Shown: positions 46,501 to 55,639 of the stretch, piece by piece
Numbering within the stretch: the stretch's first letter is position 1
How the letters are laid out: each line of letters starts with the position of its first letter
Assembly: GCF_014645615.1 (NCBI RefSeq)
Contig: NZ_BMMB01000004.1
Coordinates: 124,001-188,000, forward strand
DNA length: 64,000 bases
Direction of reading: 5' to 3'
Origin: Paenibacillus hunanensis
GTDB lineage: Bacteria > Bacillota > Bacilli > Paenibacillales > Paenibacillaceae
The notes under the pieces: model-generated
What the model was told of the DNA's origin: nothing
The model's input: only the letters and a program-made list of their open reading frames with translations
Database searches by the model: none
Translations under genes and position numbers: made by a program

Positions 46501-46757
46501 ATACAGTCACCCTTCCATGATGAATCGTCCGCTCGGAACGATTGTTAAAATAGCGACTTGCCCCCTGTACCTTAGGCATGGGGATGCAAAGTGTTGATAC
46601 CCTATATTGTAGCGGATTTCCCTTTCCATTGCCACAACCTGTAAGTGCAAGGTAGCTGGAAGACGAATGTTACAACTGGCTATTCTCAAAATTGCTTGCG
46701 CTATGGTAAAATAATCTTTGGCTATTTGAAGACAGAACGGAGCGAAGGAGAGAGTTC

Positions 46758-47834
46758 ATGACTACAGCACGTTTACAGCAATTGCGTAAAGCGATGAAAG
46801 AGCGTCAGCTTGAAGCGCTTCTCATTACAAGCAGCGTTAACCGCCGTTATATTACAGGGTTCACAGGTTCTGCGGGCTATGTACTCGTTACAGCAGAGCA
46901 AGCGTATCTGCTTACCGATTTCCGTTACATGACTCAGGCACCGGAGCAGGCTACAGCCTTTACTGTTGCCGAGCACGCACCGAATGTGGCAGATACGATC
47001 AAAGGACTGCTTGCTGATTGGGGTGTAGGCTCCATCGGATTTGAGCAGGATCAGATGCCGTATAGCCGTTATGCAGCGTATAAGGAAAAGCTGGCACCGG
47101 TTCAGCTGGTTCCGGTATCGGGTCTGCTGGAAGGTATTCGTAACTTCAAGGATGCTGAGGAGATCGCTACGATCGAAAAAGCTACAGAGATTGCGGATAA
47201 AACGTATGAGCATATTCTTGGTTACATCAAGCCCGGCGTAACCGAAAAGGAACTGGAGATCGAAATGGAATTCTTCATGCGCCGTCTGGGTGCATCAGGG
47301 CCATCATTCGAAACGATCGTCGCTTCCGGTGTACGTTCTGCATTGCCACACGGCGTTGCCAGTGACAAGCCGATCGGCGTGGATGAGTTCATCACGTTTG
47401 ACTTTGGTGCCATCTATAATGGCTATGTATCCGACCTTACCCGTACTGTCTTTGTCGGAACCCCTTCTGACAAGCACCGCGAAATTTACGATATCGTCCT
47501 CCAATCGCAGCTGCATACGCTGGAGAATCTGAAGCCAGGTATGGGTGGACGCGAGGCGGATGCGCTGTCTCGTGACATCATCGCAGCCCATGGCTATGGT
47601 GATGCGTATGGACACAGTGCAGGACATGGAATCGGGCTTGAGGTTCACGAAGAGCCACGTCTGTCCAAACTGAGCGATACCGTGCTGCAACCAGGCATGG
47701 TCGTTACGGTAGAGCCGGGCATTTACATACCGGGCTTTGGCGGTGTTCGGATTGAGGATGATGTGTTGATTACCGAGAACGGTATTCGCGTATTGACTCA
47801 TTCCAGCAAACAATTCACGATTTTACCGGCATAA
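46758..47834 (+). CDS. yqhT: M24 family Xaa-Pro aminopeptidase
   Basis: This 358-residue protein has an N-terminal creatinase-like domain (about 4-130; RRYITGFTGSAGYVLVT) and a pita-bread metallopeptidase domain (about 140-350). The metal ligands lie in FDFGAIYNGYVSDLTRT, GHSAGHGIGLEVHEEP and VVTVEPGIYIPGFGGVRIEDDV. It removes N-terminal residues before proline and probably helps recycle peptides. It stands directly upstream of efp, the conserved Bacillales order, about 290 bases before it. AAGGAGAGAG precedes the ATG. Confidence 0.95.
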   Translation: MTTARLQQLRKAMKERQLEALLITSSVNRRYITGFTGSAGYVLVTAEQAYLLTDFRYMTQAPEQATAFTVAEHAPNVADTIKGLLADWGVGSIGFEQDQMPYSRYAAYKEKLAPVQLVPVSGLLEGIRNFKDAEEIATIEKATEIADKTYEHILGYIKPGVTEKELEIEMEFFMRRLGASGPSFETIVASGVRSALPHGVASDKPIGVDEFITFDFGAIYNGYVSDLTRTVFVGTPSDKHREIYDIVLQSQLHTLENLKPGMGGREADALSRDIIAAHGYGDAYGHSAGHGIGLEVHEEPRLSKLSDTVLQPGMVVTVEPGIYIPGFGGVRIEDDVLITENGIRVLTHSSKQFTILPA

Positions 47835-48126
47835 CCTTTTTTGACAATCGGAAGGTTGACAGAACATGGATGCCGAATAAAATATTACAGATGACGTGAA
47901 CCGCTCATTTGTAGCGTTATGCGCCGCTGTCTTCATCTTATACGGAAGACAGCGATGCATAGCAGCTATGGATGATCGTGCTTCGTCCTGTGACATGCTC
48001 CTTTACCGGAGTATGCTTTCCCTAACATTAGGGTATAGTACAATATATAAGTACTGAGGCTGGTTGTAACCGGTTTAGTGTATATTGTATGACAACTGGC
48101 TTTACCATACATGAGGAGGCGTTATT

Positions 48127-48684
48127 TTGATTTCAGTAAACGATTTTAAAACAGGCTTGACCGTAGAAGTGGACGGTAACATCTATTCCGTTCTTGAATT
48201 CCAACACGTAAAACCAGGTAAAGGTGCAGCATTCGTACGCTCCAAGCTGAAAAACCTGCGTAACGGTAACGTGGTAGAGCGTACATTCCGTGCAGGTGAA
48301 ACGATTGCTCGTGCACAGATCGAAAACCGTGGTGTACAATACCTGTATGCAAATGGTGACGATCACACATTCATGGATAACGAAACATACGATCAGTTCG
48401 AGCTGAACACTAGCCAGCTGGAATGGGAACTGAAATTCATGAAAGAAAACATGACCGTTAACATCGTTAGCTATCAAGGCGAAATTATCGGTATTAACCT
48501 GCCAACTTCGGTTGAGCTGGAAGTTGTTGAAACGGAGCCAGGTATCAAAGGTAATACGGCTACTGGTGCAACAAAGAGCGCGAAGCTGGAAACAGGTCAT
48601 TCCGTTCAAGTTCCACTGTTCATCAACCAGGGTGATGTACTGATCATCGATACACGCGAAGGTAAATACGTTTCCCGCGCGTAA
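48127..48684 (+). CDS. efp: Elongation factor P
   Basis: This 185-residue protein has the three beta-barrel domains of [13 protein letters not shown] places Lys32 at the loop tip that is modified and enters the ribosome to rescue polyproline stalls. The signature [17 protein letters not shown] is near the C-terminus. The start is TTG with GAGGAGG upstream. In most relatives the spoIIIA operon follows; here a terminator and aspartate kinase follow. Confidence 0.97.
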   Translation: MISVNDFKTGLTVEVDGNIYSVLEFQHVKPGKGAAFVRSKLKNLRNGNVVERTFRAGETIARAQIENRGVQYLYANGDDHTFMDNETYDQFELNTSQLEWELKFMKENMTVNIVSYQGEIIGINLPTSVELEVVETEPGIKGNTATGATKSAKLETGHSVQVPLFINQGDVLIIDTREGKYVSRA

Positions 48685-48720
48685 TTCATTATTACGTGCA
48701 TAAGGGCGCTTTGCCTGAAC

Positions 48721-48772
48721 AAAAAAGACTGTCCGTATCCGAATGACTGAGATGCAGGACAGTCTTTTTTAT
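48721..48772 (+). terminator. Terminator after efp
   Basis: AAAAAAGACTGTCC and GGACAGTCTTTTTT form a 14-bp stem around a loop of about 24 bases. The region 48773-49044 has no gene and no lysine riboswitch that I can recognise. TATTATACTG near 48931 may be a -10 for the next gene. Confidence 0.9.
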
Positions 48773-49044
48773 AAGATTTCATGTATATTTATACTTTTTT
48801 AGTGATGAATTTGCATCAAATGATGAAACATTTGTAGTGGAATACACCCTATACATAGCGTTATTATGCGAATATTGCTACAGTAGGAGCATGCATAAAA
48901 TTTGCAGTAGTGATTAATGCGTTGTCGTATTATACTGTTAAAGAGTAATCGTTTCATACGATGTCATATCTGCATACTGGATATGCTTTCAATCCGGGCA
49001 ATGGCGCAGGTCACAGCCTGTATCAAGTAGGGAGTGAAGAGGTC

Positions 49045-50298
49045 TTGGCTTTATACGTAATGAAGTTCGGCGGGAGCTCCGTCGGCGATGTAGAGCGCAT
49101 GCAGCGCGTAGCAAAACGTATTATTGAAAAGCAGGATGAAGGGCATCAATGTGTAGTCGTCGTATCTGCGATGGGCGACACGACCGATGATCTGATCGAT
49201 CAGGCGCTGATGCTGAATCCGAATCCATCCGCACGTGAGATGGATATGCTGATGACAACAGGGGAACAGATTTCCGTGGCGATGCTGTCAATTGCGATCC
49301 AGTATCAAGGTCGAGAATCGGTATCGTTTACAGGCTGGCAAGCAGGCTTTGAGACCGAAGCGGAGCATGGGCGCGCCCGTATTCGCAATATTCGTCCAGA
49401 GCGCGTGCTCAAGGCACTTGGGGCAGGACAGATTGTAGTTGTAGCCGGATTCCAGGGGATTACCGCAGATGGTGAGATTACTACATTTGGACGTGGTGGT
49501 TCTGATACGACTGCTGTTGCACTGGCAGCTGCAATCCAAGCTGATGTATGTGAAATTTATACCGATGTGGATGGAATCTATTCCACAGACCCGCGTATCG
49601 TTAAGTGCGCGCGCAAGCTGAAAGAAATCTCTTATGACGAAATGCTGGAGCTGGCTAACCTCGGTGCAGCGGTATTGCATCCGCGTGCGGTAGAATACGC
49701 CAAGCATAACAATGTAAAACTCGTTGTACGCTCCAGCTTTACCTATAATGAAGGAACGTTAGTGAAGGAGGAAGCAACCATGGAACAGGGAGCGGTAGTC
49801 AGCGGCATCGCTTACGATAAAAATGTGGCACGCATCACGATCAGAGGAGTAAACGATATACCGGGCGTACTCGCGAAAATGTTCAGCGAGCTGGCAACGG
49901 CGAAGATCGACGTCGATATTATCGTACAAAGCGGTGTAATGGACGGCAAAGCAGACTTCTCCTTCACAGTGAACCTGGAGGAACGCGAGCGTGCACTGCA
50001 AGTGATCGCAGCGATCCGTGGCGAGCTTCCTTACGAAGAAGTTACCTCCGAAACCGATCTGGTTAAAGTGTCCATCGTTGGCGCTGGCATGGTCAGCCAT
50101 CCGGGTGTAGCTGCTCAAATGTTCGAAGCGATCTCCTCTCAGGGCGTGAGCATCAAAATGGTCAGCACCTCCGAAATCAAAGTATCCTGCGTCATCGAAG
50201 CTGGTCGCTTGAATGATGTGGTAACAGCACTGCATACCGCATATGGTCTGGATACCGAAGAGCAAGCCTTTGTAGGCGGTCCGCAGGATCGTCGTTGA
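49045..50298 (+). CDS. lysC: Aspartate kinase
   Basis: This 417-residue protein starts MALYVMKFGGSSVGDVERM with the KFGGSS nucleotide motif. It has LMTTGEQISVAMLS, FGRGGSDTTAVALAAAI and YTDVDGIYSTDPRIV, then two ACT domains (about 265-405) for lysine and threonine feedback. It phosphorylates aspartate, the first step to lysine, threonine and methionine. I chose the TTG at 49045, seven bases after GGAGTGA; the in-frame 28-codon upstream extension is not family-like. Its place between efp and accB is unusual. An internal start for a beta subunit, as in Bacillus LysC, is possible near 49780 (MEQGAVVSG) with GGAGG upstream. Confidence 0.93.
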   Translation: MALYVMKFGGSSVGDVERMQRVAKRIIEKQDEGHQCVVVVSAMGDTTDDLIDQALMLNPNPSAREMDMLMTTGEQISVAMLSIAIQYQGRESVSFTGWQAGFETEAEHGRARIRNIRPERVLKALGAGQIVVVAGFQGITADGEITTFGRGGSDTTAVALAAAIQADVCEIYTDVDGIYSTDPRIVKCARKLKEISYDEMLELANLGAAVLHPRAVEYAKHNNVKLVVRSSFTYNEGTLVKEEATMEQGAVVSGIAYDKNVARITIRGVNDIPGVLAKMFSELATAKIDVDIIVQSGVMDGKADFSFTVNLEERERALQVIAAIRGELPYEEVTSETDLVKVSIVGAGMVSHPGVAAQMFEAISSQGVSIKMVSTSEIKVSCVIEAGRLNDVVTALHTAYGLDTEEQAFVGGPQDRR

Positions 50299-50325
50299 TT
50301 AGGATTTTCATTTAAAAGTAAGTAT

Positions 50326-50366
50326 AGTGGAGATGTCAGATACGTTCTGGTCATCTCCATTTTTTA
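50326..50366 (+). terminator. Terminator after lysC
   Basis: TGGAGATG and CATCTCCA form an 8-bp stem followed by TTTTTTA. Confidence 0.85.
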
Positions 50367-50422
50367 TTTAAACAAAGTACCATTTCAGACGTTCAATACA
50401 CGAAAATAAGGAGGCAATTCCA

Positions 50423-50773
50423 ATGAATCATCATGTCGTCGCTATCGTTCCATGCAATGATCTGGATGCAAGTGAAGCGTTTTATAAACGACTTGGATTT
50501 AAGGTGTCGAGTGATTATGGTGAATATCGCATTCTGGAGGATGGTCGCGGCTGGCATTTGCATTTGAATTACTCCCCCGGCTGGCCCCCAACAATTGAAA
50601 GCAATCCGTTTGGCCTTTATTTGTATGTAGACGACGTAGATGCAGTCGCCGAGCAGGTAAAGGAATTGATCATCGAAGAGGGAACACCAAATATCAAACC
50701 ATGGAAAACATATGAGTTTGCAGTGAGCGATCCGAGTGGTTTATTAGTACGCATTGGACGAATCGTTGATTGA
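50423..50773 (+). CDS. Glyoxalase/bleomycin-resistance (VOC) family protein
   Basis: This 116-residue protein has two beta-alpha-beta-beta-beta units typical of the vicinal-oxygen-chelate fold: VVAIVPCNDLDASEAFYKRLGFKVSSDYG at the start and FAVSDPSGLLVRIGRIVD at the end. It resembles bleomycin-binding-type proteins. His or Glu metal ligands are not complete, so it may bind rather than convert a compound. AAGGAGG precedes the ATG. It stands alone in the region where spoIIIA genes would be expected. Confidence 0.85.
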   Translation: MNHHVVAIVPCNDLDASEAFYKRLGFKVSSDYGEYRILEDGRGWHLHLNYSPGWPPTIESNPFGLYLYVDDVDAVAEQVKELIIEEGTPNIKPWKTYEFAVSDPSGLLVRIGRIVD

Positions 50774-50891
50774 TAACGTCAGTAATGGAAAATAAGTATG
50801 GTGAAGTGATAGAGCAAGACAGGCAAGTTGCTTATGTATCTATCGAAGCTAAAAGAAATGTGTATGTGCGCTTTTGCAATTTGCATACGCA

Positions 50892-51090
50892 CAGAACGAA
50901 GTCAAGGAAATAAGGGGCAAGGACGACTTCTAGTGTTAGCGATTTTCTAACACAAGGTTCAATAAAAAGGGGTTTTTGCGCAGCAAAATATCGTACTGCT
51001 TTGAGCACGGGAATCTACATTTTCTCCTACTTCGGTAGATTCCTGTGCGATACGGGAGTCCGACCGCTTATTTCTTGACGGAGTGGGGTA
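50892..51090 (+). repeat. MITE-like palindromic element, copy C
   Basis: This 199-base element shares the same ends as copies A and B (CAGAACGAAGTCAAGGAAATAAGGGGCAAGGAC ... CTTATTTCTTGACGGAGTGG read in order, about 80% alike to B). It also has the inner ATCTAC/GTAGAT inverted repeat and the GTGTTAG/CTAACAC central module. It lies between the VOC gene and accB. The 81-codon ORF at its right edge is not supported. Confidence 0.85.
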
Positions 51091-51261
51091 GGCTACGCCT
51101 CACAAAGTCCTGCATACGTGGCAATGCAAAATGTACATCACTTACACCATGTACGCTAGAAATACTAGAACGATCGAAGCTAACCAACGCTCATTTCCCC
51201 TCACTTGTTGACACGCATGTAGTCCATTTTATCCGTTTTCCATCAGCCCCAAACAAAGATA

Positions 51262-51291
51262 TTCACGACTTTTTCAGTAATGTGCTATAAT
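51262..51291 (+). promoter_or_regulatory. accBC promoter
   Basis: TTCACG (51262-51267), an 18-base spacer and TGCTATAAT, an extended -10 (51283-51291), lie about 90 bases before accB. Confidence 0.55.
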
Positions 51292-51379
51292 ACATAGCGT
51301 TATGTGCAATTTTCCGAAATGAGCGTGTCCTAATTGCGCTCAGTTGCTAGGCGAAGAAGCCAAAGGAGTGAATGAATAG

Positions 51380-51865
51380 ATGTTTAAATTAAATGAAATT
51401 AAAGAACTGATTCAACTGGTGGATGAAACTTCCGTTCAGGAAGTGGAGATTGAAAACGAAGGCTCTCGCCTTGTTATTCGTAAGCCAGGCAAATCCGAAA
51501 CGGTATATGTGCAAGCTCAGGCTCCTGCTGTAGCTGCACCACAAGTAAGCCAGTCGACTGCTGCTCCACAGGCATCCGCACCAGCAGCAACACCTGCTGC
51601 AACTACACCTGAAGCCGATCCGACACTACATAAGATTGTGTCCCCAATGGTCGGAACATTCTACCGTTCTCCGTCTCCGGAAAAGGGTCCATTTGTCAAT
51701 GCTGGCGATAAAGTCAATGGCAAATCGGTCGTTTGTATCATCGAAGCGATGAAGCTGATGAACGAGCTGGAAGCTGAAGTAAACGGTACAATCGTCGAGG
51801 TTCTTGCTGAAAACGGACAACTGGTTGAATACGGCCAGCCCCTGTTCCTGGTGAAACCAGAGTAA
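51380..51865 (+). CDS. accB: Biotin carboxyl carrier protein of acetyl-CoA carboxylase
   Basis: This 161-residue protein has an N-terminal helical part ([16 protein letters not shown]), an Ala/Pro-rich linker (about 55-78), and the biotinyl domain with [15 protein letters not shown]. Lys125 in EAMKLM is the biotinylated residue. It carries carboxybiotin between AccC and the carboxyltransferase in fatty acid synthesis. AAAGGAG is upstream. It forms an operon with accC and the asp23 gene. Confidence 0.97.
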   Translation: MFKLNEIKELIQLVDETSVQEVEIENEGSRLVIRKPGKSETVYVQAQAPAVAAPQVSQSTAAPQASAPAATPAATTPEADPTLHKIVSPMVGTFYRSPSPEKGPFVNAGDKVNGKSVVCIIEAMKLMNELEAEVNGTIVEVLAENGQLVEYGQPLFLVKPE

Positions 51866-51905
51866 GACCGCGCCTACGTACACAGGCTGGAGGAGGACAT
51901 ACACA

Positions 51906-53249
51906 ATGAAATTTCAAAAAATTCTAATTGCGAATCGTGGCGAAATTGCGGTTCGTATTATTCGCGCCTGCCGTGAAATGGGCATTTCTACGGTAGCGGT
52001 TTATTCGGAGGCAGATCGTGACTCGCTGCATGTTCGTCTGGCAGACGAAGCGTATTGCGTAGGGCCTACACTGTCCAAGGATAGCTATCTTAACCTGACG
52101 AACCTGATGAGCGTAGCAACGCTGACCGAATGCGATGCGGTGCATCCAGGTTATGGCTTCCTGGCTGAAAATGCGGACTTCGCTGAGATTTGCGAATCAT
52201 GCAATATTACATTTATCGGGCCGTCTCCTGATGCGATCAATCGCATGGGCGACAAATCCGAAGCAAAGCGCACGATGTTGCAAGCGGGCGTACCGGTAAT
52301 CCCAGGCTCCGACGGTATCGTGGATGATCTGGACGAAGCGGTGAAAATCGCGCGTGAGATCGGCTATCCAATCATCATCAAAGCAACGGCTGGCGGTGGC
52401 GGTAAAGGGATTCGTCTCGCCGAGGATGAAGAATCGCTCGTAAAACAGATGACCAACGCACAACAGGAAGCGGAAAAAGCTTTCGGTAACGGCGGTGTCT
52501 ATCTGGAGAAATTCCTGACTGGCATGAAGCACGTTGAAGTGCAGATTATCGCTGACCGTCATGGTAATGCCGTGCATCTGGGCGAGCGTGATTGCTCTGT
52601 ACAGCGTCGCCGTCAGAAGCTCGTTGAAGAAGCACCTTGTCCGGTACTGTCGCCTGAGCTGCGTGACGAGATGGGGGCAGCTGCTGTACGTGCAGCCAAA
52701 GCAGTAAACTATTCCGGTGCAGGTACGCTGGAATTCCTGCTTGGACAGGATGGCAAGTTCTACTTTATGGAAATGAATACACGTATTCAGGTAGAGCATC
52801 CAGTTACTGAGATGGTAACCGGTGTCGATCTGATTCAGGAAATGATTCGCGTAGCAGAAGGCAATCCGCTTTCGTTTACTCAAGAAGAAGTGGAAATTAA
52901 CGGTTGGTCGATCGAGTGTCGTATCAATGCCGAGGACCCGCAGCGTAACTTTATGCCAAGTCCAGGTAAAATTAACTTCTATCTCGCACCAGGTGGACCA
53001 GGTGTGCGTGTCGATAGTGGCGCGTATCCAGGCTATACGATCTCTCCGTATTATGATTCCATGATCGCGAAGCTGATCGTCTGGGCACCAACGCGTGAGG
53101 AAGCTATTGCCAAAATGAAGCGTGCGCTGGATGAATTCGCAATTGATGGTATTCATACTACGATTCCGTTCCATCTGCGTTTGCTCAATCATGAGACATT
53201 TGTACGTGGGGACTTTGACATCAAATTCCTGGAAGAAAACGAAGTATAA
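51906..53249 (+). CDS. accC: Biotin carboxylase subunit of acetyl-CoA carboxylase
   Basis: This 447-residue ATP-grasp enzyme starts [24 protein letters not shown]. It has [15 protein letters not shown] for [40 protein letters not shown], and [18 protein letters not shown]. It carboxylates the biotin of AccB using bicarbonate and ATP. Length and motifs are complete. AGGAGG precedes the ATG. The asp23-type gene follows after 75 bases. Confidence 0.97.
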   Translation: MKFQKILIANRGEIAVRIIRACREMGISTVAVYSEADRDSLHVRLADEAYCVGPTLSKDSYLNLTNLMSVATLTECDAVHPGYGFLAENADFAEICESCNITFIGPSPDAINRMGDKSEAKRTMLQAGVPVIPGSDGIVDDLDEAVKIAREIGYPIIIKATAGGGGKGIRLAEDEESLVKQMTNAQQEAEKAFGNGGVYLEKFLTGMKHVEVQIIADRHGNAVHLGERDCSVQRRRQKLVEEAPCPVLSPELRDEMGAAAVRAAKAVNYSGAGTLEFLLGQDGKFYFMEMNTRIQVEHPVTEMVTGVDLIQEMIRVAEGNPLSFTQEEVEINGWSIECRINAEDPQRNFMPSPGKINFYLAPGGPGVRVDSGAYPGYTISPYYDSMIAKLIVWAPTREEAIAKMKRALDEFAIDGIHTTIPFHLRLLNHETFVRGDFDIKFLEENEV

Positions 53250-53324
53250 TGGCGATATGATCCGGTTTGTCAACGAACCGGGTCCATGTTATATTAAGTT
53301 TACTTGGCAGGAGGTGTATAAATT

Positions 53325-53732
53325 ATGAGTACATTCCCGACTGAATTTGAACGGACAGATATCGGTGAAATTCAGATTGCCCCTGAGGTGATCGAGGTGA
53401 TCGCAGGTCTTGCTACAATCGAAGTAGACGGCGTAGCAGGTATGAGTGGCGGCTTTGCCGGTGGTATTGCCGAGCTGCTTGGACGCAAAAACCTGTCCCG
53501 TGGCGTGAAGGTTGAGGTCGGTCAGCGCGAGGCAGCAGTCGATGTGTCCGTTATTGTAAAATACGGTCATCGCTTGCCCGAGGTGGCTGCACAGATTCAA
53601 CGTAACGTCAAACGCTCGATTGAAACGATGACCGGTCTGACCGTAATCGAAGTGAACGTACAAATTCACGATGTGCATCTGGAAACGGTGGATAAGCAGG
53701 AAGAAAGCGAATTTACCCACCGTGTGAAATAA
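53325..53732 (+). CDS. yqhY: Asp23/Gls24 family envelope stress protein (YqhY)
   Basis: This 135-residue protein has the Asp23 pattern: IQIAPEVIEVIAGLATIEVDGVAGMSGGFAGGIAELLGRK and VDVSVIVKYGHRLPEVAAQIQRNVKRSIETMTG. In Bacillus YqhY is co-transcribed with accBC and linked to control of fatty acid synthesis. The same placement here supports that. AGGAGGTG precedes the ATG. Two alkaline-shock partner genes (amaP, DUF2273) follow. Confidence 0.93.
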   Translation: MSTFPTEFERTDIGEIQIAPEVIEVIAGLATIEVDGVAGMSGGFAGGIAELLGRKNLSRGVKVEVGQREAAVDVSVIVKYGHRLPEVAAQIQRNVKRSIETMTGLTVIEVNVQIHDVHLETVDKQEESEFTHRVK

Positions 53733-53917
53733 TACAGCTTGATGTATGATTCGCAAGCATTACCACTTTTCATGAAACAAGTATCCATCTGGAAGGCTCG
53801 AATGGATACGAGCAGCGGGTCGCGCTCCGTGTCGTTGGATCGTACACGGAGCCGCCCATCATAAACCCCCGACGAGGTAGTCTGGGGTTTAGTATAATGT
53901 AAAGGGGCTGCAAGGTT

Positions 53918-54457
53918 TTGGCTAAAATCATCGATCGGCTGCTCTTATTTGTGTACAGTTTGAGCATTGGCATATTGTCGGTGCTGGTCATTTTGCTGCT
54001 GAGCGGACAGGTTCCTTTTACGATGGACTACCGTAATGAGCAAAATGTGTATATTATTATCGTTATTATTGCGGTCGTGCTGTTTTTGCTAAGTATCCGT
54101 TTTTTCTACGTATCGATTCGCACAGAGCGTGGGTCGATGCATTCCGTGCATCAACGTACAGAATTTGGAGATGTGCAAATTTCACTGGATACGATTGAAA
54201 ATATGACGCTGAAAGTGGCTGAGCGCACCAAAGGTGTGCGTGATCTTAAAACGCGCGTTCGTGTCGTGGAGTCAGGACTTGAGATTGTCATTCGTGCTGT
54301 TGTTGACGGCGAGACGCCGATTCCAGGTCTATCCGAAAGCATGCAAAAAAGTATTCATACTGAGGTGGAGGAAATTACAGGTATCCCTGTATCATCCGTT
54401 TCAGTCTATATTGCGAATATCGTTCATTCGCCTGCATTCAAGAGCAGAGTGCAGTAG
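53918..54457 (+). CDS. amaP: Alkaline shock response membrane anchor protein AmaP
   Basis: This 179-residue protein has two N-terminal transmembrane helices (about 5-28 and 45-66) and a C-terminal Asp23-like domain (about 85-179; VQISLDTIENMTLKVAERTKGVRDLKTRVRV, VSSVSVYIANI). AmaP recruits Asp23 to the membrane in staphylococci. The start is TTG with AAAGGGG upstream. A short AAACCCC/GGGGTTT hairpin and a TATAAT at 53893 lie just before it, so it may have its own promoter. The DUF2273 gene follows after 15 bases. Confidence 0.9.
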   Translation: MAKIIDRLLLFVYSLSIGILSVLVILLLSGQVPFTMDYRNEQNVYIIIVIIAVVLFLLSIRFFYVSIRTERGSMHSVHQRTEFGDVQISLDTIENMTLKVAERTKGVRDLKTRVRVVESGLEIVIRAVVDGETPIPGLSESMQKSIHTEVEEITGIPVSSVSVYIANIVHSPAFKSRVQ

Positions 54458-54472
54458 AAAGGGGCTTCGCTC

Positions 54473-54706
54473 ATGATATGGCAACAGATCTGGGAGAACT
54501 TCGGCGGACGAATTCTCGGCGTGCTGGCAGGCATCGGCTGCGGCATTTTGTATTTGACAGTTGGTTTTTGGGATATGTTGTTCTTTGCATTGTTAGTGTT
54601 CATAGGTTATACCGTCGGTCGTAACCGGGATCTCCGGTTGGGCTCGTTCATTCCATGGCAGCGTGTCAGTGAATGGATAGCCGATCGCTGGCGTCCGTTT
54701 CGATGA
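54473..54706 (+). CDS. DUF2273 small membrane protein
   Basis: This 77-residue protein has two transmembrane helices (about 13-30 and 32-49) with the GGRILGVLAGIGCGILYLTVGFWD segment typical of DUF2273. These proteins occur beside amaP and asp23 in many Firmicutes and are probably part of the same membrane stress complex. GAAAGGGG precedes the ATG. It ends the operon before a hairpin. Confidence 0.92.
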   Translation: MIWQQIWENFGGRILGVLAGIGCGILYLTVGFWDMLFFALLVFIGYTVGRNRDLRLGSFIPWQRVSEWIADRWRPFR

Positions 54707-54715
54707 ACCCTGTCA

Positions 54716-54783
54716 ACCATCATTCCCGGCATGAAGTGAGCAATACCCCGCTTTTCCGGAAATGATGGTGGGCAGGTTTTTTT
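54716..54783 (+). terminator. Terminator after the DUF2273 gene
   Basis: CCATCATT-CCCGG and CCGGA-AATGATGG form the stem, followed within a few bases by seven T. Confidence 0.75.
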
Positions 54784-54789
54784 GTTTGT

Positions 54790-54930
54790 AGTGTTAGTGT
54801 TTTGCTAACACGAGGTAAAATAAAAAGTGATTTTTGCGAAGCAAAATATCTTACTGCTTCAGTGTTAGTGCTTTTCTAGCAAGGATTGAAGTAAAAAGTG
54901 ATTTTTGCCAAGTAAAATATCCATTCCACT
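54790..54930 (+). repeat. Two tandem copies of the central repeat module
   Basis: Each copy of about 70 bases carries AGTGTTAGTG...CTAACAC (CTAGCA in copy 2), then AAAAAGTGATTTTTGCGAAG and a CAAAATAT tail. They match the central module of elements B and C but lack the outer ends. They lie between the DUF2273 and nusB genes. Confidence 0.85.
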
Positions 54931-55072
54931 CTGCTTACCAACTTGCAGAGGGCAACCGTTTTTCAATAAAATATACAGGCAACACGTTAGGAATGTAGGA
55001 TACGAATCAGAGTAGCTTGCGATGAATGAGTATTCTGCGACCAGCACAGGTTGCCGAAAGGATATGAATGAT

Positions 55073-55522
55073 ATGAAAAGAAGATTAGCGCGGGAAATTA
55101 CCGTACAAAGTCTTTATCAAATGGAAATGAATGAAGTAAAAGCGGAAGAAGCAGTCGAAATGCTGCTGGAAGAAGCAGCGGCGGATAACGAATCCGAAGT
55201 GGAAGTACGTAATGAAGCACAGCTCAAAACGTATGTACTGGATGTTGTTGCTGGTGTAAGTAGTAACCGTGAAGCGATTGATGGACTGCTCGTAGATTAT
55301 TTGCAAAATTGGCAGGTGAGCCGCCTATCTCGCGTAGACCGTCAAATTCTGCGTCTGGCTGTATATGAGATGATTTTCACCGAGGATGTACCGGCAAAGG
55401 TAGCGGTCAACGAGGCGATTGAGCTGTCCAAGCATTTTGGTACAGAAGAATCCGGTAAGTTTGTTAACGGTGTACTTGGTAAAATGATTCAGGATCTGGA
55501 TAAGCTGAAGGGTTCGAAATAA
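55073..55522 (+). CDS. nusB: Transcription antitermination factor NusB
   Basis: This 149-residue all-helical protein starts MKRRLAREITVQSLYQMEMNE and continues with YLQNWQVSRLSRVDRQILRLAVYEMIF and KVAVNEAIELSKHFGTEESGKFVNGVLGKM, which cover the NusB signature. It binds boxA RNA with NusE for rRNA antitermination. I chose the ATG at 55073; GAAAGG is upstream, and earlier in-frame ATGs at 55064 and 55022 lie too close to it or lack it. It stands before folD, the usual order. Confidence 0.95.
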   Translation: MKRRLAREITVQSLYQMEMNEVKAEEAVEMLLEEAAADNESEVEVRNEAQLKTYVLDVVAGVSSNREAIDGLLVDYLQNWQVSRLSRVDRQILRLAVYEMIFTEDVPAKVAVNEAIELSKHFGTEESGKFVNGVLGKMIQDLDKLKGSK

Positions 55523-55639
55523 TCTAATCCCTTAGCGTTAAAAGGCATCACGAATACACACAAACGATTCAAGCTCAGTGATACAAGGGCATCTGCCCTC
55601 ATTCATATTCATTTTTTAATGGTAAAGGAGCGATTTGTC

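Noticed and set aside
48773..49044. Lysine riboswitch before aspartate kinase
   Set aside because: The conserved lysine riboswitch core could not be recognised and the region is short and AT-rich.
51045..51290. 81-codon ORF between repeat copy C and accB
   Set aside because: It begins inside the repeat, ends in the accB promoter and looks random in composition.
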